Of a stretch of DNA of 64,000 nucleotides, positions 37,780 to 45,934 are shown one piece after another (position 1 is the stretch's first letter; each line of letters opens with the position of its first letter). The notes under the pieces were generated by a model. It was not told where the DNA came from, ran no database searches, and saw nothing but the letters and a program-made list of their open reading frames with translations. Where the stretch lies: contig NZ_JASHKQ010000005.1 of the NCBI RefSeq assembly GCF_030056795.1, positions 158,218-222,217 on the forward strand. The letters run 5' to 3'. Made by a program: the position numbers and the translations under genes. The stretch is from Rhodococcus sp. IEGM 1381. GTDB taxonomy: Bacteria; Actinomycetota; Actinomycetes; Mycobacteriales; Mycobacteriaceae.

Positions 37780-37935
37780 GACGCTCCCCCGAGTCGCACC
37801 GTATCGACGCCCGGTGAATCGGCGTCATCGGGTTTGACGCCTGCCGGGTCGGATCGGTTCCCTCCAGTCCGGTTCTGGAGACGCGGATACGACGCGTACC
37901 GTTGATCCGGCTAACGACCTAGGAGGGTAACCGCA

Positions 37936-39054
37936 ATCAACGGCCGTCGACTATCGTTCGCTGCCGCGGCCGGACTCGCGGCCGCGATGGGCGTCGGGCG
38001 ATTCGTGTTCACGCCGCTGCTACCGATCATGGTCGACGCGGCGGAGCTGACACCGAGCAGCGGTGCCGTCATCGCAACCGCGAACTACGCCGGCTACCTC
38101 GTCGGGGCGATCGTGTTGTCCGTGCGCCCGTCGCTCAATACGACGACGTCGTTCAGGCTGTGGACGGTCGTGCTCGTCCCCAGCGAATTGACCATGGCTG
38201 CAGTGCATTCCACCGCTGCGTTCTCGCCGCTGCGGTTCCTGGCCGGCCTGGCGAGTGCCGCGGTCTTCATCGCCTGCGCGAGCACCGTCACGAAGCATCG
38301 AGCCGACGGAGCCTCACCCGGTATCGCGTTCGGCGGCGTCGGTGTAGGTATAGCAGCGTCGGGCATACTGACGTTGCTTGTCGGGCCACATCTGTCGTGG
38401 GAGTCGCTGTGGGTGTGCTGGGCGATCCTGACTACGGTGCTCGTGGCCCCGGCGTGGATGCTTTCGGTGCATCCCGAGCCCACAACGCGGGCTGTACCCG
38501 GCGATCTCGACCGCAAGGCCCGAACCGTATGGCGGACATTGCTGTTCGCGTACTTCCTCGAGGGTCTCGGCTACATCATCGTCGGTACGATTCTCGTCGC
38601 AGCGGTCGGTGGCCACGGCAGCACGTCGGTGGGTCCGGCGGTATGGATCGTCGTCGGATTCGCCGCGGTACCGGCGACCGTGTTGTGGCAAGGAATTGCT
38701 CGGCGAACCAGCATGCGCAGCGCCCTGGTGGCAGCGTTCGCGTTGCAGTCGATCGCGGCAGTGCTTCCGGCTCTGACCGGAAACACCGTCGCCGCCGTGT
38801 TCTCGGCTCTGTTGTTCGGCGGAACGTTCATGGGCATCACGATGCTGACGATGAGCACCGCACAGACACTGCCCATCGGACGTACCACGGCAACACTGAC
38901 TGCGGTCTACGGCGTCGGGCAGGTACTCGGCCCTCTGATCGTCGCTCCTGCCATCGGCGACTCCTATTCGGTCGCCTTCGCCATTGCGACCGGCGTGCTG
39001 ATACTCGGAACTGCAGGCGCCGTGCGCGTATCGCAGTTGACCGCGCCACGCTGA
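37936..39054 (+). CDS. MFS transporter, YbfB/YjiJ-like, with possible ATC start
   Basis: About 372 aa with 12 predicted spans; GVGRFVFTPLLPIM is the family signature of the YbfB/YjiJ MFS group (substrate unknown). The first usual start, ATG 37987, falls inside the first membrane span (LSFAAAAGLAAAMGVGRF), so a true start should lie upstream. The frame is closed by TAA at 37912 and contains no ATG, GTG or TTG before 37987. A strong AGGAGGG (37921-37927) is placed 8 nt before ATC 37936, so I propose an ATC start; a sequencing error is the alternative. The 3' end overlaps the convergent XdhC gene by 91 bp. Confidence 0.7.
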   Translation: MNGRRLSFAAAAGLAAAMGVGRFVFTPLLPIMVDAAELTPSSGAVIATANYAGYLVGAIVLSVRPSLNTTTSFRLWTVVLVPSELTMAAVHSTAAFSPLRFLAGLASAAVFIACASTVTKHRADGASPGIAFGGVGVGIAASGILTLLVGPHLSWESLWVCWAILTTVLVAPAWMLSVHPEPTTRAVPGDLDRKARTVWRTLLFAYFLEGLGYIIVGTILVAAVGGHGSTSVGPAVWIVVGFAAVPATVLWQGIARRTSMRSALVAAFALQSIAAVLPALTGNTVAAVFSALLFGGTFMGITMLTMSTAQTLPIGRTTATLTAVYGVGQVLGPLIVAPAIGDSYSVAFAIATGVLILGTAGAVRVSQLTAPR

Positions 39055-40163
39055 GCCCCGCTACCGACATCTGTTCTGCCGTGCAACGAACCGGTACCGT
39101 CACGCAAACGCCCGCCGGATCGCCCGTTGGACACCGCAACCATTTCGGCGACGATCGACAGCGCGGTCTCCCCGGGGGTGCGCCCGCCGATGTCGAGACC
39201 GGCCGGCGACGACAACCGCGCGAACGCGGCCTCCCCGACACCTCTGTCGACAAGACGTTCACGTCGGTCCTCGTGCGTTCGACGGCTGCCCAGTACGCCG
39301 ATATAGCCGGCAGTGGTGCGCACCGCGACGTCGAGCAACGGAACATCGAACTTTGCATCATGCGTGAGCACGCACAAAGCGGTGGTGCCGTCGATCAGCC
39401 CATTGTCCCACTGGGCCGCCAGATACTCGTGCGGCCAGGCCACCACAACTTCGTCGGCGTGCGGAAAGCGCTCCTCCGTGGCGAATATCGGCCGGGCATC
39501 ACACACCACGGTGCGGTAACCCACGATGCTTGCTGCATGAGCAACGGCGTCGGCGAGGTCGAGCGCGCCGAAGACGATCAGGAGCGGTGGGGCCCGAAAC
39601 GATCGCACGAAGACCTCGACGATGCCGTCGTCGACTTCGATGTCCCGCAGTCCGCTTGCACCGTCCGCCAACATCACCCGAGCGAGCGAGACAGCTCCCT
39701 CATCGAGCGTCTGGTGGCCGATGGAGCCGCACGAGTCGTCGGCAGTCACCACGAGGTGTCCGCCCGAGCCACCGGAGGCGACTGTGACTTCGGCGACCGA
39801 CGATCGAGATGTTATTCGCGCCAACAGTTTTTCATAGTGCGGGCGACTGTCCCGATCGACTCTGTCGACCACGACATCGACCGTTCCGCCGCAGGTGAGG
39901 CCGATGGCGAACGGGTCGTCGGCCGCGATGCCGAACCTCAGGCGGTCGACGAGTTCACCCTGCGCCGCCGACACCGCAGCGTCGAACACCACACCTTCGA
40001 CGCATCCGCCGGACACCCCGCCGAGTGCGGTGCCACCGGCGTCGACGGCCATGACGGCACCCACGTCTCGGACCGCGCTGCCTGATGTGGCCACGACAGT
40101 GGCCACACCGAACGGTCGTCCCTCGACGAACCAGTCGTGCAGAGTGGCGGCGAAGTCGAGCAT
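38964..40163 (-). CDS. XdhC/CoxI-family molybdenum-enzyme maturation factor
   Basis: 399 aa. The N-terminal XdhC_CoxI domain includes GVSGGCVEG and GLTCGGTVDVVV. It is followed by a Rossmann-like XdhC_C domain (LLIVFGALDLADAVAHAA, then VCDARPIFAT and GVLGSRRTHEDR). XdhC proteins bind molybdenum cofactor, promote its sulfuration and insert it into xanthine-dehydrogenase-type enzymes. It is the last gene of the molybdenum hydroxylase operon, 7 bp after CoxG. The final 30 residues are low complexity and lie in the overlap with the MFS gene, so they are probably dispensable. Confidence 0.85.
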   Translation of the reverse strand: MLDFAATLHDWFVEGRPFGVATVVATSGSAVRDVGAVMAVDAGGTALGGVSGGCVEGVVFDAAVSAAQGELVDRLRFGIAADDPFAIGLTCGGTVDVVVDRVDRDSRPHYEKLLARITSRSSVAEVTVASGGSGGHLVVTADDSCGSIGHQTLDEGAVSLARVMLADGASGLRDIEVDDGIVEVFVRSFRAPPLLIVFGALDLADAVAHAASIVGYRTVVCDARPIFATEERFPHADEVVVAWPHEYLAAQWDNGLIDGTTALCVLTHDAKFDVPLLDVAVRTTAGYIGVLGSRRTHEDRRERLVDRGVGEAAFARLSSPAGLDIGGRTPGETALSIVAEMVAVSNGRSGGRLRDGTGSLHGRTDVGSGAQRGAVNCDTRTAPAVPSISTPVAMAKATE

Positions 40164-40170
40164 CGCGAAC

Positions 40171-40797
40171 CTACCGACGTCCGAAGGCTCTGGACACCAA
40201 CCAGCCCTCGACCATTCCGGCGAGAAAGATCCCCGCGACCGGTGCGTACTTGCGCACCGGTTCGGGCATCAGACTCATCGCGTTCAATTCGCCGCCCATC
40301 GGGCGTGCAACAGCAGTCCTTTCGGCTGCAGGGGTGATGGGATCGGCGGTGGCCGAACCACTGAGCAGCGCACCGAGATTGACGGCGAACTGTTGCAGCA
40401 CCTTGTTCGAGACCGCGACAATCGCGCCCTTGCCGAACGAGACGATCTTGCCGCTGATCACCAGGTCGGTGTTCAACGTCAATCGAGACCGATCGCCGAT
40501 CGCCTCGACCGCCAGATCCACCTGAGCCTCGGCATCGCCGTTTCCGTGCGAGTCCGCACCCTTGGCTTCGAGGGACAGCGTGCGTGCTTCAGCGTCGACG
40601 TCGAGGAACCGAATGGTGCCTGCGTACGAGGCGCTGATCGGCCCGACCTTCACTTTGACCCCGCCGAGAAAAGTCTCACCGTCCTTGCCGGTGATGGCGG
40701 CACCCGGTACACAGGTAGCCACCTTCTCGACGTCATTGATCAACCGAAAGACGTCATCGGCCGATGCGTCGATGTCGAGCGTATTGGTCAGTATCAC
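40171..40797 (-). CDS. CoxG/SRPBCC-family protein
   Basis: 208 aa. Residues 1-145 are a CoxG domain (INDVEKVATCVPGAAITGKDG, GGVKVKVGPISASYAGT), and the C-terminus has a hydrophobic segment (APVAGIFLAGMVEGWLV) that could tether it to the membrane. In Oligotropha CoxG helps anchor CO dehydrogenase to the membrane. Many other molybdenum hydroxylase operons carry homologues with an accessory role. GTG 40797 overlaps the small-subunit stop (GTGA), so it is co-translated with the enzyme subunits. Confidence 0.85.
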   Translation of the reverse strand: MILTNTLDIDASADDVFRLINDVEKVATCVPGAAITGKDGETFLGGVKVKVGPISASYAGTIRFLDVDAEARTLSLEAKGADSHGNGDAEAQVDLAVEAIGDRSRLTLNTDLVISGKIVSFGKGAIVAVSNKVLQQFAVNLGALLSGSATADPITPAAERTAVARPMGGELNAMSLMPEPVRKYAPVAGIFLAGMVEGWLVSRAFGRR

Positions 40798-41297
40798 TGG
40801 GAAACTCCGTTCACACAGCCGGCGCAGCGGCGCTGTTCGGCGCACGAGTCGATGGCCTCGACGATGGTTTGATATCCGGTGCAGCGGCAGTAGTTCGAGG
40901 CAACCACCTCGCGGATCTCTTCTTTCGTGGCGTTCGGATGCTCGGCCAGATAGCCCTCGGCCAACATCAAGAATCCTGGCGTGCAGAATCCGCACTGCAG
41001 GCCGTGGTGGTCCGCGAACGCCTGTTGCAGATCGTTCAATTCGCCGTCGATCCCGAGTGATTCGACGGTCTGGATCTCGGAGTTCTCCACCTGCGCGGCA
41101 AACGTCAGGCAGGCGCGTGCCGGCTTGCCGTCGATCAGGACGGTGCAGGCCCCGCACACGCCGTGTTCGCAACCCACATGAGTTCCGGTCAATTGCAGGT
41201 CGTGCCGTAGTACGTCGACCAGGGTGCGGCGTGATTCGGTGATCACTTCGTGTTCGATGCCGTTGACGGTCAGTTCGATCAGTTGCTTGTTGCTCAT
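40794..41297 (-). CDS. Molybdenum hydroxylase small subunit, [2Fe-2S] (CoxS-like)
   Basis: 167 aa carrying two [2Fe-2S] sites: the plant-ferredoxin type GCEHGVCGACTV with a later ACLTFA, and the C-terminal helical type CGFCTPG and CRCTGY. It passes electrons from the molybdenum site to FAD in the medium subunit. ATG 41297 overlaps the large-subunit stop. A terminal Cys-rich tail (CAEQRRCAGC) extends slightly beyond the usual family end. Confidence 0.92.
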   Translation of the reverse strand: MSNKQLIELTVNGIEHEVITESRRTLVDVLRHDLQLTGTHVGCEHGVCGACTVLIDGKPARACLTFAAQVENSEIQTVESLGIDGELNDLQQAFADHHGLQCGFCTPGFLMLAEGYLAEHPNATKEEIREVVASNYCRCTGYQTIVEAIDSCAEQRRCAGCVNGVSQ

Positions 41298-43660
41298 GCC
41301 CTTCCCTTCACCAGTGCCGCATGTACTGCGACGGGAGTGATCGGTGTGTCGTTCAGTTCCACTCCGGTGGAACGCAGTCCGTCGTTGACTGCATTGAGCA
41401 CCGCGGCCGGTGCACCGATCGTGCCGCCCTCACCGGCACCCTTGGCACCGGATTCGGTGAACAGGCAGGGCGTTTCGAGGTGATGGATCTCGATGTCGGG
41501 GATTTCGCAGGCAGTGGGCACCTTGTAGTCGATGAAGCTGGCGCACAGTGGGTTTCCATTCTCATCGTACGACACCTGCTCGAACAACGCTCCTGCGATA
41601 CCCTGCGCGATCCCTCCGCGGCACTGGCCCTCGACGATCTTCGGGTTGATCGCGACGCCGCAGTCCTCGACGCACACGTACTTCAGGATCTCCACTCGTC
41701 CGGTGCCCTCGTGCAATTCGACGACGACACCGTGGGTGGCGTTGGAGAACGTTCCGTCGTTGAACACGTCGAAGCTGGCCGTAGCGGACAACCCCGGCTC
41801 GACGCCCTTGGGCAGCAGCTGTGCCTTGAGATACGCGACGTCGGCGATGTCTCGATAGGTGACGTACTTCGAGTGATCATCGCGCTGACGAACGCGCCCC
41901 GAGGCCAGCTCGACGTTGTCGTCGCGCGTCTCCATCAAATGCGCCGCGATCTCACACAGTTTGTCCCCCAGCTTGGTCGACGCCAGCGCCACCGCACTGC
42001 CGCCGATGGTGATCGAGCGGGACGCGAACGACCCGAAGCCGTAGGTGATCCGATCAGTATCTCCCTGCACGATCTTGACCTGTTCCACCTCGATGCCGAG
42101 CCGGTCGGCGACGATCTGCGCCATCGTGGTCTCGTGGCTCTGGCCGTGGCTCATCGTCCCAGTCGTCACGACCACGGTGCCGGAGGTGTCCATCCGGACC
42201 TCCGAGATGTCGAATCCGGGCACCACGTTCATCTTGCGGGCCGCGAATGCGCTGCTGCCGTAGCCCGTTCGCTCGCTGAAGCACGAGTACCCGATGCCAA
42301 TGTGTCGGCCGTCGGCGGTAGCCCGCTCCTGAAGGTCGTACCAACCGCCGTCGCGCAGCGTCTGCTCGCACAGGTTCAAAGCCTCGAGGTACGAACCTGG
42401 GTCGTAGGTGATGTTGTTGACGCCGGTGTACGGGAAGGCGGTGATGACGTTGCGGCGCCTGATCTCCACTGCGTCGAGCGCCAATTCGCGGGCTGCTCGC
42501 TCGAACAGTCGCTCCATCACCATGACGTACTGCGGGCGTGACACTCCGCGGTACGGCGCTGTCGGGGCCTTGTTGCTGAAGATCGAGCGTCCCCGCACCC
42601 GATAGGCCGGTACCTGATACACCCCCGGCATTTCGGCCGAGGCCATGAGCGGCTCGATTCCCGCGGTGAAGGGGTAACACGAGTACGCACCCATGTCGCA
42701 CACGACATCGGCGTCGAGGCCGAGAATGTGCCCCTCGGAATCGAACGCGGCCCGCACGTCGTACTGCTGCTCGCGTGCCAGAAACGACGCCGTCAGTGCG
42801 TCCTTGCGATCCTCGATCCACTTGACGGGGCGACGGAGCTTCAATGCAGCTGCCGCGACGGCGATCTCCTCACGGCCGACGACGCACTTCTGCCCGAACC
42901 CGCCGCCCATGTCGGGCACGACGACGCGTACCTGGCGTTCGTCGAGACCAAGGCACTGCGCGGTGACGGTACGAACCTGGTGCGGGACCTGCGTGCAGAT
43001 GTAGATGATCAACTGCTCGTCGCGGTCGTCCCAGTAGGCAATGCATCCACGGGTCTCGAGCGGAAGCGCGTTCTGGCGCCCGGTTCTGGATTGCACCGAC
43101 ACCACAGTGTGCGCGTCGTCGAAGATCTCGTCGATGCCCTCGGTGGCGAACATCTGCACGTCCACGACAGTGTTGTTCGGAACCGAATCGTGAACCAGGG
43201 GCACGCCCTCGGACATGGCCTGATCTGCGGAGGTGACAGCGGTGACGGTCCGGTACGACACTCGCGCCGCTTCGAGCCCGTCCTCGACGCTGTAGGCATC
43301 GGCGGCGACGACGACGGCCATCGGCTCACCGACGTAGCGAACGACGTCGTGCGCCAGCACGGGCATGTCGGTGGGCACGAATTCGCTCAGAGGACGGGAC
43401 AATTCGGCGCGGATCGGCCGCAGGTCCAAGTCCGCTGCGGTGAAGACGCCGCGTACGCCCTCGACTCCGGCGACATCACCGACGTCCAGTCCGGTGATGG
43501 AGCCGGCCGCCACGGTGCTCCGCACGAACTGGGCATGCAGCATTCCCGGCATCGCAATGTCATCGACGAATCTGCCTCGACCGGTGAGCAACCGCGGGTC
43601 TTCCCGGCGTGCGACCGAGGTGCCGACGAATTTCGGGGTGAGAACCTGATCGACGCTCAC
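41294..43660 (-). CDS. Molybdenum hydroxylase large subunit (xanthine dehydrogenase/CoxL family)
   Basis: 788 aa. It has the N-terminal Ald_Xan_dh_C fold (RREDPRLLTGRGRFVDDIAMPG), the molybdopterin region VVPDMGGGFGQK, and the catalytic glutamate loop KGAGEGG near the C-terminus. The active-site loop reads APYRGVSRP. Form I CO dehydrogenase has AYxCSFR, so CO oxidation is not supported; the loop resembles the form II/hydroxylase type. With NicX- and NicC-like genes upstream in the same operon, hydroxylation of an N-heterocycle such as nicotinate is the most likely reaction (inference). GTG 43660 overlaps the FAD-subunit stop. Confidence 0.88.
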   Translation of the reverse strand: MSVDQVLTPKFVGTSVARREDPRLLTGRGRFVDDIAMPGMLHAQFVRSTVAAGSITGLDVGDVAGVEGVRGVFTAADLDLRPIRAELSRPLSEFVPTDMPVLAHDVVRYVGEPMAVVVAADAYSVEDGLEAARVSYRTVTAVTSADQAMSEGVPLVHDSVPNNTVVDVQMFATEGIDEIFDDAHTVVSVQSRTGRQNALPLETRGCIAYWDDRDEQLIIYICTQVPHQVRTVTAQCLGLDERQVRVVVPDMGGGFGQKCVVGREEIAVAAAALKLRRPVKWIEDRKDALTASFLAREQQYDVRAAFDSEGHILGLDADVVCDMGAYSCYPFTAGIEPLMASAEMPGVYQVPAYRVRGRSIFSNKAPTAPYRGVSRPQYVMVMERLFERAARELALDAVEIRRRNVITAFPYTGVNNITYDPGSYLEALNLCEQTLRDGGWYDLQERATADGRHIGIGYSCFSERTGYGSSAFAARKMNVVPGFDISEVRMDTSGTVVVTTGTMSHGQSHETTMAQIVADRLGIEVEQVKIVQGDTDRITYGFGSFASRSITIGGSAVALASTKLGDKLCEIAAHLMETRDDNVELASGRVRQRDDHSKYVTYRDIADVAYLKAQLLPKGVEPGLSATASFDVFNDGTFSNATHGVVVELHEGTGRVEILKYVCVEDCGVAINPKIVEGQCRGGIAQGIAGALFEQVSYDENGNPLCASFIDYKVPTACEIPDIEIHHLETPCLFTESGAKGAGEGGTIGAPAAVLNAVNDGLRSTGVELNDTPITPVAVHAALVKGRA

Positions 43661-44508
43661 GTGGGCACTCCCTGCGATACCAGTGCGTCGCTGCAGGCTT
43701 CGGCGACCAACGTGCGCACCAGGGTGCGGCGGTAATCGGCGGTGAACATGCCCTCGTCCTCCAGTTCCAAGGCTTCGGCTGCGGCGTCCGCGCAGTCGGC
43801 GAACGTTCCACCGGCGGCGAGCGCGGCCTCGCCTGCCGGCGATCGCATCGGGGTCGCGCCGACCCCCGCGAGGGCGACGCGTCCGCCGACCACCGCCAGA
43901 CCGTCGAGATCGAGGGACACCGCTGCACCCACGATCGCGAAATCTCCCTGTCGCTCGGCATATTCGGTCACCGCGGCGTGCGGTGCCGGGTTCGGGAACA
44001 CGATCTCGACGATCATCTCGTCGAACGCGAGATCCGTGGAGTAGTAACCGAAGAAGAACGAATCGGCGTCGACGGTACGCCGGCCCCGCACGCTCTCGAC
44101 GACGATGCGGGCATCGAGCAGGATGGCGAGCAAGCACCATTCTGCAGTTGCGTCCGCGTGGGCAATGCTGCCCCCGACGGTGCCGCGAGTGCGAATCGGG
44201 TAGTGCCCGACCCACCGCATGGCATCGCGAAGGACTGCGAACTCCGCTCCCACGTCACCGGATTCGACGTCGTGGTGGGTAGTGGTTGCCCCGATGTGCA
44301 AGCCGTCGGAGTCGCGCCTGATGTAACGCAGCGTGTTCAACCCACCCACGTCGACCAGATGCCCGGGCCGGGCGAGGCGGAAGTTCATCATGGCGACCAG
44401 GGACTGGCCTCCGGCGATGATCTTCGCGTCCTCGCCCAGCTCGGCCAACAGCCGCACTGCACCCGAGACGTCGCGAGCTCGGTGGTAGTCGAACTGTGCG
44501 GGCTTCAT
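43657..44508 (-). CDS. Molybdenum hydroxylase FAD-binding subunit (CoxM-like)
   Basis: 283 aa. FAD-binding domain with AGGQSL near residue 33, then TRGTVGGSIAHADATAE (flavin and phosphate contacts), and a CO_deh_flav_C domain at the end. It carries electrons from the [2Fe-2S] subunit to the final acceptor. The start ATG 44508 overlaps the transporter stop by one base (TGATG), so the enzyme subunits are translated together with the importer. The gene order M-L-S is usual for three-subunit molybdenum hydroxylases. Confidence 0.9.
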   Translation of the reverse strand: MKPAQFDYHRARDVSGAVRLLAELGEDAKIIAGGQSLVAMMNFRLARPGHLVDVGGLNTLRYIRRDSDGLHIGATTTHHDVESGDVGAEFAVLRDAMRWVGHYPIRTRGTVGGSIAHADATAEWCLLAILLDARIVVESVRGRRTVDADSFFFGYYSTDLAFDEMIVEIVFPNPAPHAAVTEYAERQGDFAIVGAAVSLDLDGLAVVGGRVALAGVGATPMRSPAGEAALAAGGTFADCADAAAEALELEDEGMFTADYRRTLVRTLVAEACSDALVSQGVPT

Positions 44509-45899
44509 CAGACCCGAGCCTCGCCTGCGACGACCTCGGTGGGTTCGTCGACGAGAGTGTCGAGCTCACGGCCCTTGGTCTCCGGTGCGAAGTAGGCCAT
44601 CCAGACAACCGAGAACAACACGAACACGGTGACGATGCCGAATGTCAACGGCAGACCGAGGATCGGCCACATCACCGAACCGAACAGCAGAGGAGCGAAT
44701 CCGGTGGCCACCCGACTGACCGAGGATGCGTAGCCGAATCCCGAGGCGCGAATGTTGGTGGGGTACAACTCCGAGACATAGCAATACAGCACCGGGATGG
44801 TCAGCTGGATGACGAACCCGAAGACGCCCAGCCAGATCAGCGCCGCAGACTGGATGTCGAGCATGACTGCGAACATGACCAGGGCACTGCCGGCGATCGG
44901 GCCGGACAGTCCGATGACCCACTTGCGGCCGAAGATCTCGACGATGAACGCGGAGGTGAGCACACCGACGATGCCGACGCCGGTCATGAGCGTCGTACCG
45001 GCGAAGGCTGCGAATTCTCCGTAGCCCTCGGCCCGCAGGATGGACGGCATCCAACTGAGCGCTGCGTAGTACAGCAGCATGATCGACACGAACAGCATCC
45101 ACGCTGCCGCCGTGATACGTGGGCTGTAGCGCCACACCGACTTGAGCTGCGTCAGAGCAGCTTTCATTCCGCCCGGCCCCTTCGGCGCGGTATCGGCGAC
45201 GATAACGTACTCGACGGCGTCGGATCCGGTGCGGGTCACCATGTCGTCGATGACGGCCCGGGCCTCGACTTCACGTCCGACCTTGGCGAGGTAGATCGGC
45301 GACTCGGGGATGCCGCGTCGAACCCAGAACAGCAGCAGCGCAGGCAGAACCATGAACAGCAGCATGTAGCGCCAACGAACGTCTCCGTCGATCGGGACGA
45401 GAAGCGTGGCGACGACGCCGCAGATGGTGGCACCGATGGGCCACCAGACGTCCATCGCGGAGAGGATCTTGCCGCGGATGCGGCGGGGTGAGAACTCACT
45501 GACCAGCGCGTAGTCGACGGGGATGCAGCCGCCGAGGCCGAACCCGGCGAGGAAGCGCAGCACGATGAAGATCTCGAAACTCGGCGCGAACGCACCGAGT
45601 ACCGAGAACAGCGCAAAGATCAACAGAGTCAACGAGAATGCACGTTTGCGCCCGACTCGGTCGGCGATCGTGCCCCACACGACAGCACCGACGGCCATGC
45701 CGATCAGGTTGCCGGTGGCGACGAGTCCGCGCTCTGCCTGGGACAGATCCCAGTAGCTGCCGAGCAGCGGAGTCAAGAACCCGTTCAGCGCCACGTCCCA
45801 GGCGTCGAACATGTAGCCCAGCCCGCCGATGATGAAGATCTTTCCCTGCACACCCCATTTCCAGGGGAGTTCCTGTACTACCTGATCACCAGTCTTCAT
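44508..45899 (-). CDS. MFS transporter, aromatic acid/metabolite:H+ symporter type
   Basis: 463 aa, 12 spans. The MFS loop 2-3 motif is GTIADRVGRKRAF, and FSPRRIRGK and ESPIYLAKVGR mark the sugar/metabolite transporter class. It probably imports the heterocyclic substrate of the operon, a role like that of NicT. Two starts compete: ATG 45899 has GGAGGTTGCG just upstream and is chosen. ATG 45938 overlaps the monooxygenase stop (ATGA) and would add 13 residues (TTSDHN to VA). Confidence 0.85.
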   Translation of the reverse strand: MKTGDQVVQELPWKWGVQGKIFIIGGLGYMFDAWDVALNGFLTPLLGSYWDLSQAERGLVATGNLIGMAVGAVVWGTIADRVGRKRAFSLTLLIFALFSVLGAFAPSFEIFIVLRFLAGFGLGGCIPVDYALVSEFSPRRIRGKILSAMDVWWPIGATICGVVATLLVPIDGDVRWRYMLLFMVLPALLLFWVRRGIPESPIYLAKVGREVEARAVIDDMVTRTGSDAVEYVIVADTAPKGPGGMKAALTQLKSVWRYSPRITAAAWMLFVSIMLLYYAALSWMPSILRAEGYGEFAAFAGTTLMTGVGIVGVLTSAFIVEIFGRKWVIGLSGPIAGSALVMFAVMLDIQSAALIWLGVFGFVIQLTIPVLYCYVSELYPTNIRASGFGYASSVSRVATGFAPLLFGSVMWPILGLPLTFGIVTVFVLFSVVWMAYFAPETKGRELDTLVDEPTEVVAGEARV

Positions 45900-45934
45900 C
45901 GCAACCTCCGGCGCGGTGTTGTGGTCCGAGGTCG

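Noticed and set aside
36896..37828. Longer start for the WXG effector gene, beginning near 37828
   Set aside because: The extra N-terminus is the EspC-like gene read in another frame. GTG 37483 overlaps that gene's stop and begins the real WXG domain.
41321..42541. Long plus-strand open frame (about 406 codons) opposite the molybdenum hydroxylase large subunit
   Set aside because: It is antisense to a clearly real gene, has Arg/Asp-rich composition expected from high-GC shadow frames and shows no motif.
40171..44508. Carbon monoxide dehydrogenase operon
   Set aside because: The active-site loop is APYRGVSRP, not the CO-specific form, and the neighbours are pyridine-pathway genes.
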